20,398 nucleotides of DNA from an uncultured Bacilli bacterium (GCA_944358685.1 CALVRQ010000030.1:1-20398); one strand, 5' to 3'; numbered from the stretch's first letter, positions 1-7,882 are shown. Notes: a model not told the origin generated them from the sequence alone. A program made the numbers and translations.

Positions 1-107
1 AAACTATATACATATATTAAAATTTGTGCTATAGTGAATAATACGTCAAAAGAATAAACATGATAGAATATAAATTTTATTTAAGCAAATTTTTAATTGC
101 AAAATTT

Positions 108-136
108 AAAAGAAACATTAAACCAATGTTTCTTTT
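108..136 (+). terminator. Intrinsic (probably bidirectional) terminator upstream of the tad operon
   Basis: A perfect 12-bp stem (108-119 with 125-136) encloses a 5-nt loop. The A-run on one side and T-run on the other let it work on either strand. It would end transcription entering from a gene left of the window and insulate the tad operon. Positions 1-107 are AT-rich and contain no open frame or recognisable gene. Confidence 0.75.
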
Positions 137-168
137 GTGTCCAATTCTAGAAAATATATTCTAAATCA

Positions 169-197
169 TTGTTATTACATTCATTTTTTGATATAAT
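169..197 (+). promoter_or_regulatory. Sigma-A promoter of the tad operon
   Basis: TTGTTA (169-174) and a perfect TATAAT (192-197) are separated by 17 nt. The expected transcription start is near 204, which falls on the upstream ATG at 203. That ATG therefore cannot be the start codon, and the ATG at 224 is used instead. Confidence 0.75.
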
Positions 198-223
198 TTA
201 TTATGATAGGGAAGCGTGATAAT

Positions 224-580
224 ATGAATAAAAAGGGGCAAGCTTTAGTAGAATTCGTTTTAATATTACCAGTTTTGCTATTAATTCTTATGGCAATTAT
301 TGACGTTGGTAATATTTTTTTGACGAAATACACATTAAATAATGACTTGGACAACGTCACTACACTATATCAAAATAATGATATAAAAGACCTTGGTGTT
401 TATCTAGCAAGCGAAAACCTAACCCTAACTGATAAATCATTAAACGGTATGACCACCTTAACCCTTAAAAAAAATATCGAAATAAACGCCCCAATCTTGT
501 CAAACATTTTAGGTAAAAATTATGAAATTGAAACGTCCAAAGTGATATATGATGACCTAGGAGGCATCAATGGTGAATAA
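224..580 (+). CDS. TadE-like minor pseudopilin (E5-containing)
   Basis: A 118-residue protein with a type IV pilin-like N-terminus: short basic leader MNKKG, then QALVEFVLILP and a hydrophobic segment to about residue 27. Cleavage after the Gly would put Glu at position +5, the residue that guides pilin subunits into the assembly. TadE proteins are minor pseudopilins of Tad machines, processed by a prepilin peptidase; none is encoded here. The start at 224 is preferred over 203 because the promoter puts the transcription start near 204, and an AGGGAAG-like site lies about 10 nt upstream of 224. The remainder, a likely extracytoplasmic domain, is divergent. It is the first gene of the operon and overlaps the next by 11 nt. 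Assignment rests on the N-terminal motif plus the adjacent tadZABC genes. Confidence 0.82.
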   Translation: MNKKGQALVEFVLILPVLLLILMAIIDVGNIFLTKYTLNNDLDNVTTLYQNNDIKDLGVYLASENLTLTDKSLNGMTTLTLKKNIEINAPILSNILGKNYEIETSKVIYDDLGGINGE

Positions 581-941
581 TAAGGGACAAACGCTCGTCA
601 TCTTTGTACTCATATTACCCATTTTATTACTATTATTCGCTTTAATTTGGGAACTAGGAAACTTAAGCATAACCATAAATAAATATGAAAATACCATTCA
701 AGACGTCATCGAATATGGTTTAAATAATCAAAATCAAGAAAACCTAGAAACAATATTGACAAACTTACTCAAAGCAAATATTCAAGGTGAAATTCAAATA
801 GAAATAAAAAACTATATCAAAATAAATGTCAGGCAAAAATATGATGCGCTATATAATAATTTATTCAATCATAAATTTGACATAAATATAACTTATATAG
901 GCTATAAAAATAACGGTAAAATAATCATAAAAAAAGAATAG
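570..941 (+). CDS. Second TadE-like pseudopilin lacking Glu5
   Basis: A 123-residue protein resembling its neighbour at the N-terminus: leader MVNNKG, then QTLVIFVLILP and a long hydrophobic stretch to about residue 30. The residue that would be +5 after cleavage is Ile, not Glu. In type II secretion the minor pseudopilin GspK also lacks Glu5 and sits at the tip, so a tip or initiator role is possible but inferred. The C-terminal part is Asn/Ile-rich and not recognised; it could be TadF- or TadG-like. Translation is probably coupled: its ATG lies inside the end of the previous gene, with TAGGAGG at 558-564. The next gene starts 10 nt after the stop. Confidence 0.75.
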   Translation: MVNNKGQTLVIFVLILPILLLLFALIWELGNLSITINKYENTIQDVIEYGLNNQNQENLETILTNLLKANIQGEIQIEIKNYIKINVRQKYDALYNNLFNHKFDINITYIGYKNNGKIIIKKE

Positions 942-951
942 AGGGATAGAC

Positions 952-1692
952 ATGGCTATTAAACAAGCAAAAGTTATCACAGTCACATCAGTTAAAGGCG
1001 GAACTGGCAAAAGCACCACTACTTTAGCACTCGCTGGTATATTATCAAATAAAAAACTAAAAACCATTATAATTGATATGGATCTTCATGCTGGTATAAT
1101 TGCTGCCGCTTTAAATTTAAAAGTAAATAAAGATATCTATACCTTAGTAAATGACTATATGAACCACACTCTAAAAGATATAGATGAATATATAACTAAA
1201 TATAATGATTACATAGACATATTGCCAGCACCTAAAGACCCGCGAAGCGTTGGTAAAATAAATTCTCAATATATTGATATCATCTTAAAAAAATTAAAAT
1301 ACAAATACGATGTCATCTTAATTGATACTAACCACATCATAGATAATATAAACTTAGTAACCTTTGATAATAGTGACCATATCATCTATGTTATCACCAG
1401 CAATCTTATGGATTTAAAAAACATGAAAACTATGCTTGCAATTTATAAAGACATGAATTTAACTAAGTACACTATTATTTTAAATGAAGCATTATCAAAA
1501 GAACACTTAACCACTTACGAAGTAACATCATTCCTAGACAAACAAATTGAATATGTATTACCAGCTAATTCCTTCATCAAAAATATGCAAAAGATAATAA
1601 TGGAAGGAAAAATCGTCACCTTAGAGAAAGTTTATCAAAAAGAAAAAGCTACTTTAATTTTAACAAAATTACTAGATAAAATATTAAAGTAA
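952..1692 (+). CDS. tadZ: TadZ/CpaE-like ParA-family ATPase
   Basis: A 246-residue MinD/ParA-type P-loop ATPase. The N-terminus has the deviant Walker A motif KGGTGKST (residues 15-22, signature Lys15 and Lys20). A switch I-type DMDLHAG follows at 42-48, and a Walker B-like ILID ends at Asp125. In Tad systems this protein places the assembly machine at a site in the cell. Many CpaE/TadZ proteins carry an N-terminal receiver-like domain; here the ATPase begins directly at residue 8, so that domain is absent. The ribosome site is AGAGGGA before ATG 952. Its place between the tadE-like genes and cpaF supports TadZ over a plasmid- or chromosome-partitioning ParA, since no parB is near. Confidence 0.85.
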   Translation: MAIKQAKVITVTSVKGGTGKSTTTLALAGILSNKKLKTIIIDMDLHAGIIAAALNLKVNKDIYTLVNDYMNHTLKDIDEYITKYNDYIDILPAPKDPRSVGKINSQYIDIILKKLKYKYDVILIDTNHIIDNINLVTFDNSDHIIYVITSNLMDLKNMKTMLAIYKDMNLTKYTIILNEALSKEHLTTYEVTSFLDKQIEYVLPANSFIKNMQKIIMEGKIVTLEKVYQKEKATLILTKLLDKILK

Positions 1693-1704
1693 AGGAGGAA
1701 AATC

Positions 1705-3033
1705 ATGGAAACAAAACGCTTTGTCGATGAATTTGCCCAATCTATAGAACAAAAACTACTTGAAGAAGTAGATGACTATGATGAATTTCCCAACAAAGTT
1801 TTACTAGATGAACTAAGAAATAAAATTATTCAAAATATCATTGATAACAAAGATAAAACAACCGAAGATATGAAAGATTTCATCAAAGACGAAATAGATA
1901 AATCTATCGAAGGATATGACCTATCAAACGAAGAACGTAGTTACATCTATAACCTAATTGATAATGAAGTAAACGGTTATGGACCATTAACTGAATTATT
2001 GAAAGACAAAGAACTAACAGAAATAATGGTTAACTCTCCAAACGAAATATATATTGAACTAGATGGTAAAGTCATTAAAGATGATAGTGTTAGTTTTATA
2101 AATAATGATCACATAGTTAGAGTAGTTCAAAGATTAATTCAGCCAATTGGTAAAACCATAGATATTGCTCATCCAATGGTTGATGCTAGACTAGAAGATG
2201 GTTCTAGATTAAATGCCATTTTGCCACCACTTTCACTAAACGGTCCTGTCGTTACCATCAGAAAATTCAAAAGTGAACTTGCCAATATTGAAGATTTACT
2301 TAGAACTGGAACTTTAACCCCATATATGGCAAGATTTTTAGAAGCATGCGTTCACGCTAAATTAAATATTTTAGTCGTCGGTGGAACCGGTGCTGGAAAA
2401 ACTACTTTATTAAACGTTTTATCATCGTTTTGTGATCCAAATGACCGAATTATAACTATTGAAGATGCCGCTGAATTAAAATTAAAGCAAGAACACGTCA
2501 TATCCCTAGAAACAAGAACAACCAATTATGAAGGAGAAGGTGCTATAACTATCAGAGATTTAGTTATCAACTCTCTTAGAATGCGTCCTGATAGAATCAT
2601 CGTCGGTGAAGTAAGAGGTAAAGAAGCATTTGATATGCTTCAAGCCATGAACACCGGACACGAAGGAAGTATGACCACCATGCATGCCAATGGACCAGCT
2701 GATGCCCTAAATAGACTAGAAACCATGGTTTTAATGAATGGTGTTGAAATACCTGTAACCGCTATTAGAGAATATATTGAAAGCGCAATTCAAATCGTCG
2801 TTCAAGTTCAAAGACTATCAGATGGAAGAAGAAGGGTAAGTAGTATCAATGAAATCATCGGTATTGAAAACGGCGAAATAAAACAAAAAGAAATATTCAA
2901 ATTTAGACAAACTGGCGTCTTACCCAACGGTGACGTCGATGGAGAATTCTTACTCCATAAATATGTTCCAAAAGTATATCAAAAAATTAAAGCCAAAGGT
3001 ATTGATAACTTAAAAGATATCTTCGGTGAATAG
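1705..3033 (+). CDS. cpaF: CpaF/TadA secretion ATPase
   Basis: A 442-residue hexameric motor ATPase of the type II/IV secretion superfamily, which powers Tad pilus assembly at the inner membrane face. Visible are an N-terminal domain (about 1-200), Walker A GGTGAGKTT (226-234, Lys232), an Asp/His-box region with ITIEDAAEL, and Walker B RIIVGEVRG with Glu302. The GHEGSMTTMHANGP segment that follows is typical of CpaF. The length is usual for the family, and all motifs are intact. AAGGAGG precedes ATG 1705, 12 nt after tadZ. Next to TadB and TadC the identification is secure. Confidence 0.95.
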   Translation: METKRFVDEFAQSIEQKLLEEVDDYDEFPNKVLLDELRNKIIQNIIDNKDKTTEDMKDFIKDEIDKSIEGYDLSNEERSYIYNLIDNEVNGYGPLTELLKDKELTEIMVNSPNEIYIELDGKVIKDDSVSFINNDHIVRVVQRLIQPIGKTIDIAHPMVDARLEDGSRLNAILPPLSLNGPVVTIRKFKSELANIEDLLRTGTLTPYMARFLEACVHAKLNILVVGGTGAGKTTLLNVLSSFCDPNDRIITIEDAAELKLKQEHVISLETRTTNYEGEGAITIRDLVINSLRMRPDRIIVGEVRGKEAFDMLQAMNTGHEGSMTTMHANGPADALNRLETMVLMNGVEIPVTAIREYIESAIQIVVQVQRLSDGRRRVSSINEIIGIENGEIKQKEIFKFRQTGVLPNGDVDGEFLLHKYVPKVYQKIKAKGIDNLKDIFGE

Positions 3034-3048
3034 AGGAGGTGACCCAAG

Positions 3049-4542
3049 ATGAATGGAAAATTCGATATTCAAAGTACAGAAAAACCAGTCAATCACGATA
3101 TAAGTGTCGTTTTTTCACCATCTCAAAACGTCATCTCTTATACATATCAAATATACAAAAATGATATCTTAATCAATCAAACAGACATTAGTTCTAATAG
3201 TAATGTAGGTATTTCCTTAAGCGAAACTGGGACATATAAAATATCCGTTCAAACAAATCTTATAAATGGTCAGAGTGACATTATAAATAGTGGTGAATAT
3301 ATAATTGATAAAGAAGCACCTAAATTAACAATTTCAAATAAAAAAATAATCACAACCCCAACTAATGATAAAAATTTAGTGTCATGTAGTGCATCAGATA
3401 ACTATGACGGTAATATTACAAATAAAATAACCAGTAATATAGATTCACTAAACTTCAAACAAGCTGGAAACTATACATACACTTGTACCGTTAAAGATGA
3501 AGCCGGAAATACTGCAGTTCAAAACTCTATAATTTCGGTAGAACCACATAATACATCTATTTATATCATACAAGTAGTTTGTTTTATAATTTTATTCTTT
3601 TTAATCATTAAAATAATCAAATTATTTAAAGTTGTTAAGCTGGAAGAAAGATTAGAACCATATGCCATTAAACCCCTTAAGAACGATACCATAAACACTT
3701 CGGAAAAAATAAAACGCATATACACGGAATATCTAAATTTATTTACAAGCAAGCTAAAAAAATCAGTAGTTGCAAATAAATATGCTAAAAAATTAGAAAA
3801 ATATACCATTATAACAAATGTACATAAAACAGGACTTGATATATTAAGCGGCAAAATAATTATCGCTTGCTTATTCACTGTTATGGCCATAATTATTAAA
3901 GCCTTTCAATTTAAACTACTAGGTAGCCTAGAAACTTTAGGAGTTTTTGTTTTAGGATTCTTTGTTTTAGATATATATTTGTTTGCCAAATATAAAGTCT
4001 TTAGATGGAACCTAGAAAGCGACTTTATTGCTGCTATAACTATAATGAACAACTCATTCAAATCAGGAAGAAGTATCACCCAAGCCATTGAAATTGTTAG
4101 TAGCGAAGTAGGAGGAACCATTGGCGCTGAATTCAAAAGAATGAACTTAGAACTCTTATATGGTTTAGACATTGGACAAGTCTTCAAAAGATTTTCTAAA
4201 AGAGTAAATTTAGAAGAAGCCACTTATTTAACAGCTTCACTTACCATATTAAATAAAACCGGCGGTGATATCATTAAAGTGTTCTCATCAATTGAAAGAA
4301 GCCTTTTTGACAAACGAAAGCTTAGATTAGAATTAAAAAGCTTAACCAGTGGTAGTAGAATCATCGTCTATGTCTTACTAGGAATACCATTTTTCTTCGT
4401 TTTTGTCATTAGCCTAATAAATCCAGGTTACTTTATGCCGTTCCTAACAACTGATATTGGACGTATCCTCTTGATATTTATGATAATTTACTATATAATT
4501 TTTGTGGTAGTAGTTCGTAAAATAATGAAGGTGGTGATTTAA
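3049..4542 (+). CDS. tadB: TadB platform protein with N-terminal Ig/HYR-like extension
   Basis: A 497-residue protein of two parts. Residues about 200-497 form a TadB-type inner-membrane platform: membrane segments near 268-288 and 295-315, a T2SSF domain at about 325-440 (NSFKSGRSITQAIE, then LNKTGGDI), and C-terminal segments near 437-457 and 474-492. Residues 1-165 look extracytoplasmic. They comprise a possible first beta domain (1-86) and an HYR/DUF5011-like one (about 88-164) with APKLTI, DNYDGNIT and KDEAGNTA motifs. Cys113 and Cys146 could form a disulfide. A membrane segment follows at 171-190, and then a Lys-rich stretch consistent with N-outside topology. No signal peptide precedes the extension, and a TGA at 3040-3042 blocks an upstream start. 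AGGAGGTGA at 3034-3042 supports ATG 3049. The platform assignment is firm; the domain naming is tentative. Confidence 0.88.
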   Translation: MNGKFDIQSTEKPVNHDISVVFSPSQNVISYTYQIYKNDILINQTDISSNSNVGISLSETGTYKISVQTNLINGQSDIINSGEYIIDKEAPKLTISNKKIITTPTNDKNLVSCSASDNYDGNITNKITSNIDSLNFKQAGNYTYTCTVKDEAGNTAVQNSIISVEPHNTSIYIIQVVCFIILFFLIIKIIKLFKVVKLEERLEPYAIKPLKNDTINTSEKIKRIYTEYLNLFTSKLKKSVVANKYAKKLEKYTIITNVHKTGLDILSGKIIIACLFTVMAIIIKAFQFKLLGSLETLGVFVLGFFVLDIYLFAKYKVFRWNLESDFIAAITIMNNSFKSGRSITQAIEIVSSEVGGTIGAEFKRMNLELLYGLDIGQVFKRFSKRVNLEEATYLTASLTILNKTGGDIIKVFSSIERSLFDKRKLRLELKSLTSGSRIIVYVLLGIPFFFVFVISLINPGYFMPFLTTDIGRILLIFMIIYYIIFVVVVRKIMKVVI

Positions 4543-5243
4543 TGGATGAACAAACCAAATTCATTGAAAGAATTTATGGACAAAAAGAATTAGACAACAT
4601 AAAAGAAAAATTAAAATGTTTAGGTAAAGACACAAAATACACAGCTACAACCTTTTGTATGTCCAGAATCATCATCACCGCCCTCGCATTCATACTTACC
4701 ATATTACTAACAGACATGGGCTATATATATGCCCCATTTGTTGCCATTATTTGTTATTATCTATTTTATTACTTAAACATAACTAAAAAGCTAAGAGAAA
4801 GAAATAGACGCTTAGAGCACCAAGCCTTATACTTCTTTGAAATATTAACCTTAACCTTAGAGTCAGGGCGAAACTTAGAAAACGCTTTAAAAGTTACTTG
4901 TGATAATGTTGATTCAGAAATTTCTAATCAATTTAAAAGCGCCCTAGATGAAATGAATTATGGTAAATCATTAATTGAGGCTTTAGGTGACTTAAAAAAA
5001 CAAATATCATCAGATATAATTGGTAACATAATATTAAATATAATTCAAACAAATAGGTTTGGTAATAGCATATTAGACACTCTTTATAACGAAGTCGACT
5101 TTCTAAGACAAAAAGAGTTATTAACCACTAAAGAACAAATAAACAAAATTCCAAACAAAGTCAGTATTATTTCAGTTTTATTTATTGTACCATTAATTCT
5201 TGTTTTAATACTTGGACCATATTTGATTGAATTCATTAGTTAG
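4542..5243 (+). CDS. tadC: TadC platform protein
   Basis: A 233-residue inner-membrane protein, the usual partner of TadB in the Tad platform. It has an N-terminal membrane hairpin (about 43-80), a T2SSF domain (about 92-188, with FEILTLTLESGRNLENAL and NRFGNSILDTL), and a C-terminal membrane segment (about 207-229). Its ATG shares one base with the tadB stop (TAATG), implying coupled translation, with GGTGGTGAT just upstream. It is shorter than many TadC proteins, but both T2SSF half-motifs are present. Confidence 0.9.
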   Translation: MDEQTKFIERIYGQKELDNIKEKLKCLGKDTKYTATTFCMSRIIITALAFILTILLTDMGYIYAPFVAIICYYLFYYLNITKKLRERNRRLEHQALYFFEILTLTLESGRNLENALKVTCDNVDSEISNQFKSALDEMNYGKSLIEALGDLKKQISSDIIGNIILNIIQTNRFGNSILDTLYNEVDFLRQKELLTTKEQINKIPNKVSIISVLFIVPLILVLILGPYLIEFIS

Positions 5244-5254
5244 GAGGAACATCT

Positions 5255-6577
5255 ATGTATTATTTGATTGGAATAAAAGGAACTGGCATGAGTGCACTTG
5301 CTTGTTTCCTTCATGATTTAGGTTATGAAGTGAAAGGTAGTGATGTTGAGCGACATTTCTTTACCGAAAAAGGTTTAAACGAAAGAAATATTGAAATACT
5401 ACCTTATGATGAAAAAAACATCAAGAAAGATATGGTTATAATTAGAGGAAATGTCATTAAAGATGACCATCCAGAAATGATTAAAGCAAATGAATTAGAC
5501 TTAAAAATATATACCTATCAAGAAATGATAGCTAAATTAACTAAAATGTTTATGACTATAACTGTTGCTGGTTGTCATGGCAAAACAACTACATCAACAA
5601 TGACATATCAAGTTCTAAATGCAATCAAAGGAGCTAACTGTTTAATCGGTGATGGTACTGGAATTGCTAATAAAGAAAATAAATATTTTGTCCTTGAGGC
5701 CTGTGAATATCAAAGACATTTCTTAGCTTATACGCCATATTATGCCATTATAACTAATATTGAATTAGATCATGTTGATTATTATAAAGATATTGACGAT
5801 GTTATTGATGCCTTTACTGAATATGCCAATAACGCTGAAAAGATGGTCATAGCATGTGGAGATGACCCATACACTCATAGTCTAGAAGTTAGTAAACCAA
5901 TATTTTACTATGGTTTAGATGATGATAATGATATCATCGCCAAAGATGTAAACTATACTGAAAACGGTGTAACTTTTGATGTGTTTGTAGAAGATAATTA
6001 TTATGGTCATTTTGACTTACCATTATATGGTAAACATATGCTTTTAAATGCTTTAGCAGTTATCAGCCTTTGCTATTATGAAAGATTCGACGCTAAAGAA
6101 GTATCTAAAATATTAAAAGAATATCACGCTGCAAGAAGAAGATTCAATGAAACACAAGTTGGAACAAATATTTTAATTGATGATTATGCGCATCATCCAA
6201 CAGAATTAAAATGTACCATTAAATCAGCACGTCAAAAATATCCTGATAAAAAATTAGTTGTTATTTGGGGCCCACATACATATTCTAGAACCAAAGCTTT
6301 CAAAGATGAATATATTGAAATTTTAAAAACTGCCTCTAAAGCTTACATCATGGATATATATGCCGCAAGAGAAAAACAAGGTGACATTGATATTGATATA
6401 AATGATATAATTAAAGCCATTCCAAACGCCGAACACATCTCAGAAAGTGAAACCGATAAATTATTAGAGCATGAAGACTCAGTACTTTTATTCATGAGTC
6501 CAAAGGATTTGACTTCTTTTGAACAAGATTATATAAATAAATATCATGAAATAAATGATAAGTCTAGTGAAAACTAG
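5255..6577 (+). CDS. murC: UDP-N-acetylmuramate--L-alanine ligase
   Basis: A 440-residue Mur ligase that adds L-Ala to UDP-MurNAc using ATP, the first peptide step of peptidoglycan synthesis, in the cytoplasm. The N-terminus YLIGIKGTGMSAL (3-15) is the MurC UDP-binding signature. The ATP loop GCHGKTTT (106-113, Lys110) has Cys where Thr is more usual. LEACEY and TNIELDHVDYY mark the central domain, and DDYAHHPTE (309-317) the C-terminal domain. TTAGGAGG precedes ATG 5255, only 11 nt after tadC, and no separate promoter is visible. It is therefore probably transcribed with the tad genes, an unusual partnership. Mpl, which shares the fold, is less likely in a Gram-positive lineage. The stop codon lies in the terminator stem. 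Confidence 0.92.
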   Translation: MYYLIGIKGTGMSALACFLHDLGYEVKGSDVERHFFTEKGLNERNIEILPYDEKNIKKDMVIIRGNVIKDDHPEMIKANELDLKIYTYQEMIAKLTKMFMTITVAGCHGKTTTSTMTYQVLNAIKGANCLIGDGTGIANKENKYFVLEACEYQRHFLAYTPYYAIITNIELDHVDYYKDIDDVIDAFTEYANNAEKMVIACGDDPYTHSLEVSKPIFYYGLDDDNDIIAKDVNYTENGVTFDVFVEDNYYGHFDLPLYGKHMLLNALAVISLCYYERFDAKEVSKILKEYHAARRRFNETQVGTNILIDDYAHHPTELKCTIKSARQKYPDKKLVVIWGPHTYSRTKAFKDEYIEILKTASKAYIMDIYAAREKQGDIDIDINDIIKAIPNAEHISESETDKLLEHEDSVLLFMSPKDLTSFEQDYINKYHEINDKSSEN

Positions 6578-6585
6578 GCTTTTTT
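6561..6585 (+). terminator. Intrinsic terminator overlapping the murC stop
   Basis: An 8-bp stem with one G-T pair (6561-6568 with 6573-6580) closes a GAAA tetraloop and runs into TTTTTT. The murC stop codon TAG (6575-6577) is part of the 3' arm. It ends the tad-murC transcript. Confidence 0.85.
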
Positions 6586-6602
6586 CTTTGCTTAAAATAT
6601 AG

Positions 6603-6608
6603 TATAAT
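6603..6608 (+). promoter_or_regulatory. -10 element for tcdA
   Basis: A perfect TATAAT lies 18 nt before the ATG at 6626. No good -35 sits at 16-18 nt spacing, where the preceding terminator's T-run is found. The promoter call rests on the -10 and on its position just after a terminator. Confidence 0.5.
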
Positions 6609-6625
6609 CTTCTTAGGTGATAAAA

Positions 6626-7303
6626 ATGTTTGACCGCTTAGAATTTATAATTGGTAGCAAAATAAACTTATTAAAAAGTAAAACTATTATGGTAATTGGG
6701 CTTGGTGGAGTAGGAGGCCATGCCTTTGAAGCTTTAGTTAGAAGTGGCATTGAAAATATTATCGTAATTGATAATGATGTAATAGATATAACTAACCTAA
6801 ATAGGCAAGCTTTAGCCTTTCAAAATACGATTGGTAGACCAAAAGTTGAAATTGCCAAACAAATATCTCAAAATATAAATCCAAACTGTCAAATAATCTC
6901 CTATCAAATATTTTTAAATGAAGAAAATATTAATGACATTTTTAATCAAAAAATAGACTTTGTCATTGATGCTATTGATACAGTTAATACCAAAAAATTA
7001 ATAATAAAAAAATGCATAGAAAAAAACATACCATTCATATCAGTAATGGGCACAGGAAACAAAATGCACCCAGAATTACTTGAAATAGCTGATATTAGAA
7101 AAACATCATATGATCCAATTGCTAAAATAATTAGAAAAATGGTTAAAGAAGAAAAAATAAATCAAAAAATCCCAGTTATTTTTTCAAAAGAAAAACCTTT
7201 AATAAAAGGTAAGATAGGTTCAAATGCTTTCGTACCTGCTTCAGCAGGATTATTAGCAGCCAGCTACACTATAAATAAAATATTGGAGGAAAAACATGAA
7301 TGA
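6626..7303 (+). CDS. tcdA: tRNA threonylcarbamoyladenosine dehydratase (TcdA/YgdL family)
   Basis: A 225-residue E1-like (ThiF/MoeB superfamily) enzyme that uses ATP to cyclise t6A37 of ANN-decoding tRNAs to ct6A. The nucleotide-binding loop GLGGVG is at 25-30, followed by the acidic IDNDVID (48-54) and TNLNRQ with Arg60. ADIRKTSYDPIAKIIRK and the VIFSKE strand are characteristic of TcdA rather than ThiF or MoeB. It is slightly shorter than the usual 250 or so residues. AGGTGA (6615-6620) sits 5 nt before ATG 6626; the GTG at 6617 lies inside that site and is not the start. No sulfur-transfer partner gene is nearby. The gene overlaps the next by 8 nt. Confidence 0.9.
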   Translation: MFDRLEFIIGSKINLLKSKTIMVIGLGGVGGHAFEALVRSGIENIIVIDNDVIDITNLNRQALAFQNTIGRPKVEIAKQISQNINPNCQIISYQIFLNEENINDIFNQKIDFVIDAIDTVNTKKLIIKKCIEKNIPFISVMGTGNKMHPELLEIADIRKTSYDPIAKIIRKMVKEEKINQKIPVIFSKEKPLIKGKIGSNAFVPASAGLLAASYTINKILEEKHE

Positions 7304-7826
7304 AAAGTTACTGCAAATAATTAACAATCTCGAAGGTTCATTACTAGGAATTGGTTTTGAAGATAATATTTTATTAGATGCGATTGAAAACAATAATAGT
7401 ATTTATTCTTGTTATCTATTAACCAGAAAAAGTCCTTCTAGTAAAAAATTTAACATGACAAAAAAAGGACGAAACAAAAAAATAAATATTAAAAAAATAA
7501 AAAAACAGTTTAAAAAGAAATCTTTGGATACAATCATCTGTAATTATGAAGTTATTAAACCATTTTATCGTTCTTTTATTCCTAATAGTATTTACCTTAA
7601 TAAAGGTACTTTGTATCTTTATGGGGAAAAAGAAAATTTAGAAAATCTAAAACCCAAGTATCAAAGATATACTAATGATATCAAAATTGAAAAAACAGAT
7701 GACGGATACATTATGAAAATAAATAACCAAAACACCAAAAACAACTTCGTTAAAGACACTTTATTCAAACTAAAAGATTTTGGCTCAGATGCTATTGATA
7801 TAATGACAGACCTGTTAATTAATTAA
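7296..7826 (+). CDS. Unrecognised protein translationally coupled to tcdA
   Basis: A 176-residue protein I do not recognise. Its ATG lies inside the end of tcdA (8-nt overlap), with GGAGGA 5 nt upstream. It begins MNEKLLQIINNLEGSLLGIG and has a very basic central stretch (about residues 50-72). A hydrophobic strand LDTIICNYEVIKPFYRSF follows, and the C-terminal part may be helical. No membrane segment or signal peptide is seen. The strand-rich middle vaguely recalls a degenerate Rossmann or methyltransferase-like fold, and the basic patch suggests RNA binding. With tcdA as partner, a role around tRNA or rRNA is a guess only. Confidence 0.75.
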   Translation: MNEKLLQIINNLEGSLLGIGFEDNILLDAIENNNSIYSCYLLTRKSPSSKKFNMTKKGRNKKINIKKIKKQFKKKSLDTIICNYEVIKPFYRSFIPNSIYLNKGTLYLYGEKENLENLKPKYQRYTNDIKIEKTDDGYIMKINNQNTKNNFVKDTLFKLKDFGSDAIDIMTDLLIN

Positions 7827-7829
7827 AAT

Positions 7830-7858
7830 TTGACAGACATCCTTAAATAATATATAAT
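7830..7858 (+). promoter_or_regulatory. Perfect consensus sigma-A promoter of the 74-residue orphan
   Basis: TTGACA (7830-7835) and TATAAT (7853-7858) are both perfect and separated by exactly 17 nt. The promoter begins 4 nt after the preceding stop codon. Transcription would start near 7865, just before the AGGAGGGG ribosome site. Confidence 0.9.
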
Positions 7859-7882
7859 ACCACCCAAACAGGAGGGGATATT

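Noticed and set aside
71..108. TAAATTTT/AAAATTTA hairpin upstream of the tad terminator
   Set aside because: Pure A/T pairs with a 22-nt loop; expected by chance in this composition.
203..223. Upstream ATG for the first TadE-like gene
   Set aside because: It coincides with the predicted transcription start and has no ribosome site; the pilin-type leader begins at 224.
3561..4223. Two minus-strand frames over tadB
   Set aside because: Both lie opposite strongly recognisable TadB coding sequence and show no start context or family motif.
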